From assembly GCA_019614645.1 (NCBI GenBank), contig JABWDB010000003.1:23459001-23523000 (forward strand): 64,000 nucleotides of DNA, in the 5' to 3' direction. The position numbers and the translations under genes were made by a program. Position 1 is the first letter of the stretch. Every line of letters starts with the position of its first letter. This DNA comes from Stratiolaelaps scimitus. Taxonomy: Eukaryota; Arthropoda; Arachnida; Mesostigmata; Laelapidae. The notes under the pieces were generated by a model. It was not told where the DNA came from and searched no databases. It saw only the letters and a list, made by a program, of their open reading frames with translations. Of the stretch, positions 60,680-64,000 are shown one piece after another.

Positions 60680-61371
60680 TGTAGCCACAGCAGCGTTCGG
60701 CGGCGGCGGCGGTCCTGCGGGGCAAGCGGACCTACGCAAATGTAAATTTTATAAACGCTGAAATCAGCAGTAGCAACAGCAGCAGAAAAAGCCGTAGCCC
60801 GCGCTGCGCTTGAAGCAGTCAGCCGGCCTAGTCCTGGATCTGGAGGCGGCGCGCGGCCGTGAGTGCTTGGGCTTCGTCGTGTACCAGTGTATGTGTATAT
60901 GGCTGTGTGTGTATCCGCAAGTTTGCGAGAGTTGAGAGTGTCGATGAAGCTAGTTTTTAGAAAAGAGAAATGGAGACTGAGAGGTAGACTCTGAGAGAGC
61001 GAGATAGAGAGAAGGGTGAGTGTGTTCGGGAGGTCCTGACTACGCACGTAGTCTTCTCCCAGAGAGTGGGCTCGGCTCAAACACTGACACAGGAATACAC
61101 ACACACACACAAGCAGACACACACACAAGTCCGCTTCACTTGTAGTAGTAGTGGTAGCAGTAGCCCGCTACTGCTGCTGCTGATGTTACTGCTGAGGACG
61201 AGCCGCCGCTGACGGTGGTCTCACGATGTACAAGCGAGGTGCTGCCGGCGCCGCCGCCGCCGCAGCAGCAGCACCAGCAGCGGCCAGATAGAAGCAGCAA
61301 GAGGAAAACGGACTGTGGAAGCGAGAGAGAGAGAGAGAGAGTGGATAAACGATAAAGAGCGATAGAAGGAG
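60680..61371 (+). other. GC-rich island 8, possible 5' UTR exon with splice donor
   Basis: CAG, GCC and GA-rich DNA ends in AGAAGGAG|GTAAGT at 61364-61377, a consensus-grade splice donor. An upstream ATG at 61226 opens a 21-codon Ala-rich frame that stops (TAG) before the donor, like a small upstream ORF. A GA tract (about 61325-61341) lies just ahead of the donor. This fits a non-coding first exon, but no promoter element or downstream acceptor could be tied to it. Confidence 0.25.
61241..61280. repeat. GCC/GCA triplet cluster
   Basis: Mixed GCC and GCA triplets, inside the short Ala-rich frame from 61226. Confidence 0.85.
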
Positions 61372-61379
61372 GTAAGTAG

Positions 61380-64000
61380 AGGAGAAGCAGGAGATCTATA
61401 AAGGCATAAAAATCGCTTTATTGAACACCACTGCTGCTACTCCGTTGGTGCACCACCGGTCGCTCGCCTGCCCCGGCGCAGCCCGATCCAGCCCGGTCGA
61501 ACGACGGTGGTCGGTCGGAGACCCCCGGCACTGGGGGTGTCGCTTAGGGACAACCGGGGCTAAGCGAACGGAGCGCTGTGGGCGTCGTTGTACACTGACA
61601 CAAGGTGGCGTGTCTCCCGAGTGGCGACCACCACGGGCACCATGAGGCAGTCGGCCGCAGTTGCTGAGCATCGGTCACCTCGCTAGCGGAACAGGCATCT
61701 AGGGTGATGTTGGGATTGAGCTTGAACCAGCACCGCATCCCAATACGGAAATTCGAAAAATTTCGATAGGCTTTTTTGTGTATTTTCTCTTCGGCGACTT
61801 GAAGTAGCACGACGGAGAGCACACGACGACGGACTGACTGAAATCAGTTTACTCAGAATATCTTCACCACCTCTTATATCGGATTTGCCTATCAGACTGG
61901 TATTGGTCTTCGTTTCTGGTAACATATGTAGAGAATTTGGTCAACTGGTTCATTAGGGCTGAACATTAGCTGTAGACTTTCCATTGAAAGCATACGAAGT
62001 ACGGTACGAGAAATACTGAGGACACGACACTTGTCAATCTTAGAGAGTTCAGTGTTGTTTGCGGGTGGACGTCACCCAAACTAGTGGTGGTGCCTATTGC
62101 TGAGCGAATATCTCTGATAGACCGCTGATTCTCAGCAGAATATGTGTTAGCTATCGCCAGTTTAAAATAGGGTGCCAATCATTACGTCCAACAATTGCCG
62201 ACATCCTCTATCGATACTATTTGCCTTGTATTTCGTGCCAACGACGACGATGTGCATTTCCGTAACTTCAACGTTCCCCGCCGGTTTCCCGGTCAACCCA
62301 AACGACGAAATACTGAACAACTACTGAGATTCATTCCTGTACAGTATGTGCAGATCCGGCCACTACTATACACTCAATATGATAGATGATCGAGCTTTCA
62401 AAGATGCGCGTCGTAACCAGACGACTGGGTCGAGAGGGGGAACGGGGGTACGCTGAGCTTCGGCGTCCACACACTAGCCGGAAGCGGAAGTACGGTCATT
62501 TTGAAAAATATATGCATAGTCGAAGTAGTGCTGAGCGCTTTGCGTAAATGAGAGAGGGAAATCCATTTGGTTGTTATCGGCGGGGTTCGGTTGGCTCACG
62601 GGGACGACAGGCAGATTGTGCCTTCGTCTCCAGCGCCCTGGGTCCAGCAGAGACGAGAAGACACGCTGAAGAACGGCCAGCCCCGACATACATTCGCTCG
62701 TACAGAAGGAGTCTCTTCCTGCCCCGGTTGCTGCCGCTGCTACTTTTGGTGATCGTTGTCTGTGTCCATCGAAGCTCGAGCTAGGACTAGCAGGCACTGG
62801 GTAACATACCGGCTCATTCCCTTATCGAAATAGACTGGGCACACGAACTTAGCCGTCAAACCCAGCCGGGACAGGGGCCGGCGGTGGGGGATTATGTCAG
62901 GGCATGTGGAACTCTGATGCCCCCAGCGCGAGTGACAACGGACCTTGGTCCATCCGCGCGAATCTCTGCTCGGACTAAGTGCTCGTCGCATTCGGGTCGT
63001 CGCAGTGCAAATCACTAGAGTGACTCCGTATCCGAATTGCTCCCAGCCGGATGACGATATCGATGACGTGGTTCGAGTGTATCATATTGTAATGTTTTTC
63101 GATAGCTCATCTACCTGTCTGTGTATACCTTTATCGAGCAATACTTCCCTCTCTTGCATAATCCCTTGGGGAATCATCTGGCATCCGCGCGTAGGCGGTT
63201 ATACTGCTTGGGTCGCCGTCATCGGGGGAAACCAACAGACACACGACCCGAGTCGCTCAACGAACAATTTCAGACTGCATTTTCTTTTGCCGTGCAACCG
63301 CATACCTAGCTATAGGATCAGGGCGTGTTAACCGCTGACCTGACCAGGTCACTCCATCGTAATTCCTACCAGAAGTTTGGATTTAATGGAAACATCTTGG
63401 TTTCGTTTAGTCATGCGCTCGATTTCAAACTAAATTACCTACTGTGGTTTTGTTTCGAGTCCCTCGTGTCTTCACCTTTCCTCCTTGCCTGGGACAACGC
63501 AATGGAGGGCTGGGACGACATTTAAGAAGTACTCGCTATTGGCTCGAAAGTTGAACTATCAAGCTTGTCATAAATATTATGTAACTATGCATGGCCTTGT
63601 AGTTGTATTGTTTCAATTATATATATATATATATATATGTATAGCGTTAGTCTGATTTTGGTCAAAGATGCTATACGCCGCCCTGTCAGTTAGCACACAG
63701 CCGTGTGAACTTTTTCGGAAACCGTCCAGATTGTGTACAATCTGTATGACAAACGGTCCAGTGAATGACCTTTCCGCCGTTGGGCTCGAATGAGACCAAC
63801 AAAGTGTTGTTGTGCTGCGATTGAAAGGGCGGCGGCCGCCCTGGGTCCGGGGAGCTTAAAGGACTTCGAGGGTCGGTCGTCCAAAGTTGGTTCATCTTTC
63901 ATTTCCCGTCTCCCCGACGATGGAACGGCTTCGCCCACCACCGGATGACCCCGCCGGCTGTCGTTGGGATGATATTCGTCCAAGTGGGCACCACTATGAC
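61380..64000. other. Non-coding stretch to the window end
   Basis: Mixed composition, with a TA tract near 63619-63639. The minus frame 62740-63015 contains RCHSRWGHQSSTCPD, which recalls a gag zinc knuckle, but the Cys/His spacing is not right. No gene was recognised. Confidence 0.5.

Noticed and set aside
62740..63015. A retroviral-type zinc knuckle (RCHSRWGHQSSTC) on the minus strand.
   Set aside because: The Cys and His residues do not fit C-x2-C-x4-H-x4-C, and no other retroelement motif is nearby.
1..64000. CRISPR arrays, operons, phage or plasmid modules.
   Set aside because: No regularly spaced direct repeats with unique spacers, no tightly packed frames and no ribosome-binding sites. 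The spliceosomal intron and repeat landscape are eukaryotic.

Overview
The window looks like nuclear DNA from an arthropod: a gene-poor intergenic or giant-intron stretch. A mesostigmatid mite or other chelicerate is possible, but nothing here settles the taxon. The signs are many long (TA)n, (CT)n and (GA)n microsatellites, CAG/CGG triplet clusters, two decayed mariner (D34D) transposons, a decayed Tc1/Tc3-type (DD34E) transposon with a 76-bp spliceosomal intron, and almost no long open frame with real protein character. There are no operons, Shine-Dalgarno sites or other bacterial features.

Layout. 1-9.1 kb: repeat-rich. A 494-bp sequence occurs twice in direct orientation about 8.5 kb apart, short dispersed motifs flank the first copy, and a tRNA-derived SINE-like family has copies at 3.7 kb (minus) and 6.8-7.3 kb (plus, bounded by inverted repeats). 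9-22 kb: non-coding; AT-rich DNA alternates with GC-rich triplet-repeat islands (12.8-14.2, 15.9-17.5, 19.3-20.1 kb). 22.4 kb: a probable non-LTR retroelement C-terminal fragment. 22.8-23.6 kb: another GC-rich island. 30.2-31.0 kb: decayed mariner on the minus strand. 34.6-37.2 and 43.1-45.0 kb: GC/CT-rich islands with possible exon fragments. 46.3-51.4 kb: TA-rich DNA with two large palindromes centred on TA microsatellites. 52.1-52.8 kb: the best host-gene candidate, a C2HC zinc-finger open frame with a poly(A)-like signal. 53.7-55.95 kb: a transposon graveyard where a 5'-truncated mariner (minus) abuts a 5'-truncated Tc1/Tc3-type element (plus). 56.3-61.4 kb: GC-rich and CT-rich islands, including a possible 5' UTR exon with a strong splice donor at 61.37 kb. 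61.4-64 kb: nothing recognised.

How it fits together. The only securely recognised proteins are transposases, all broken, so this is an old, inactive repeat landscape. The GC-rich islands with triplet repeats and GAGA-like tracts could be promoters, 5' UTRs or enhancers of a gene whose main exons lie outside the window; that is inference. I found no convincing new biological system. The most informative structures are the double-truncation junction at 54.66-54.69 kb, the SINE-like family with inverted ends, the 494-bp duplication and the TA-centred palindromes.
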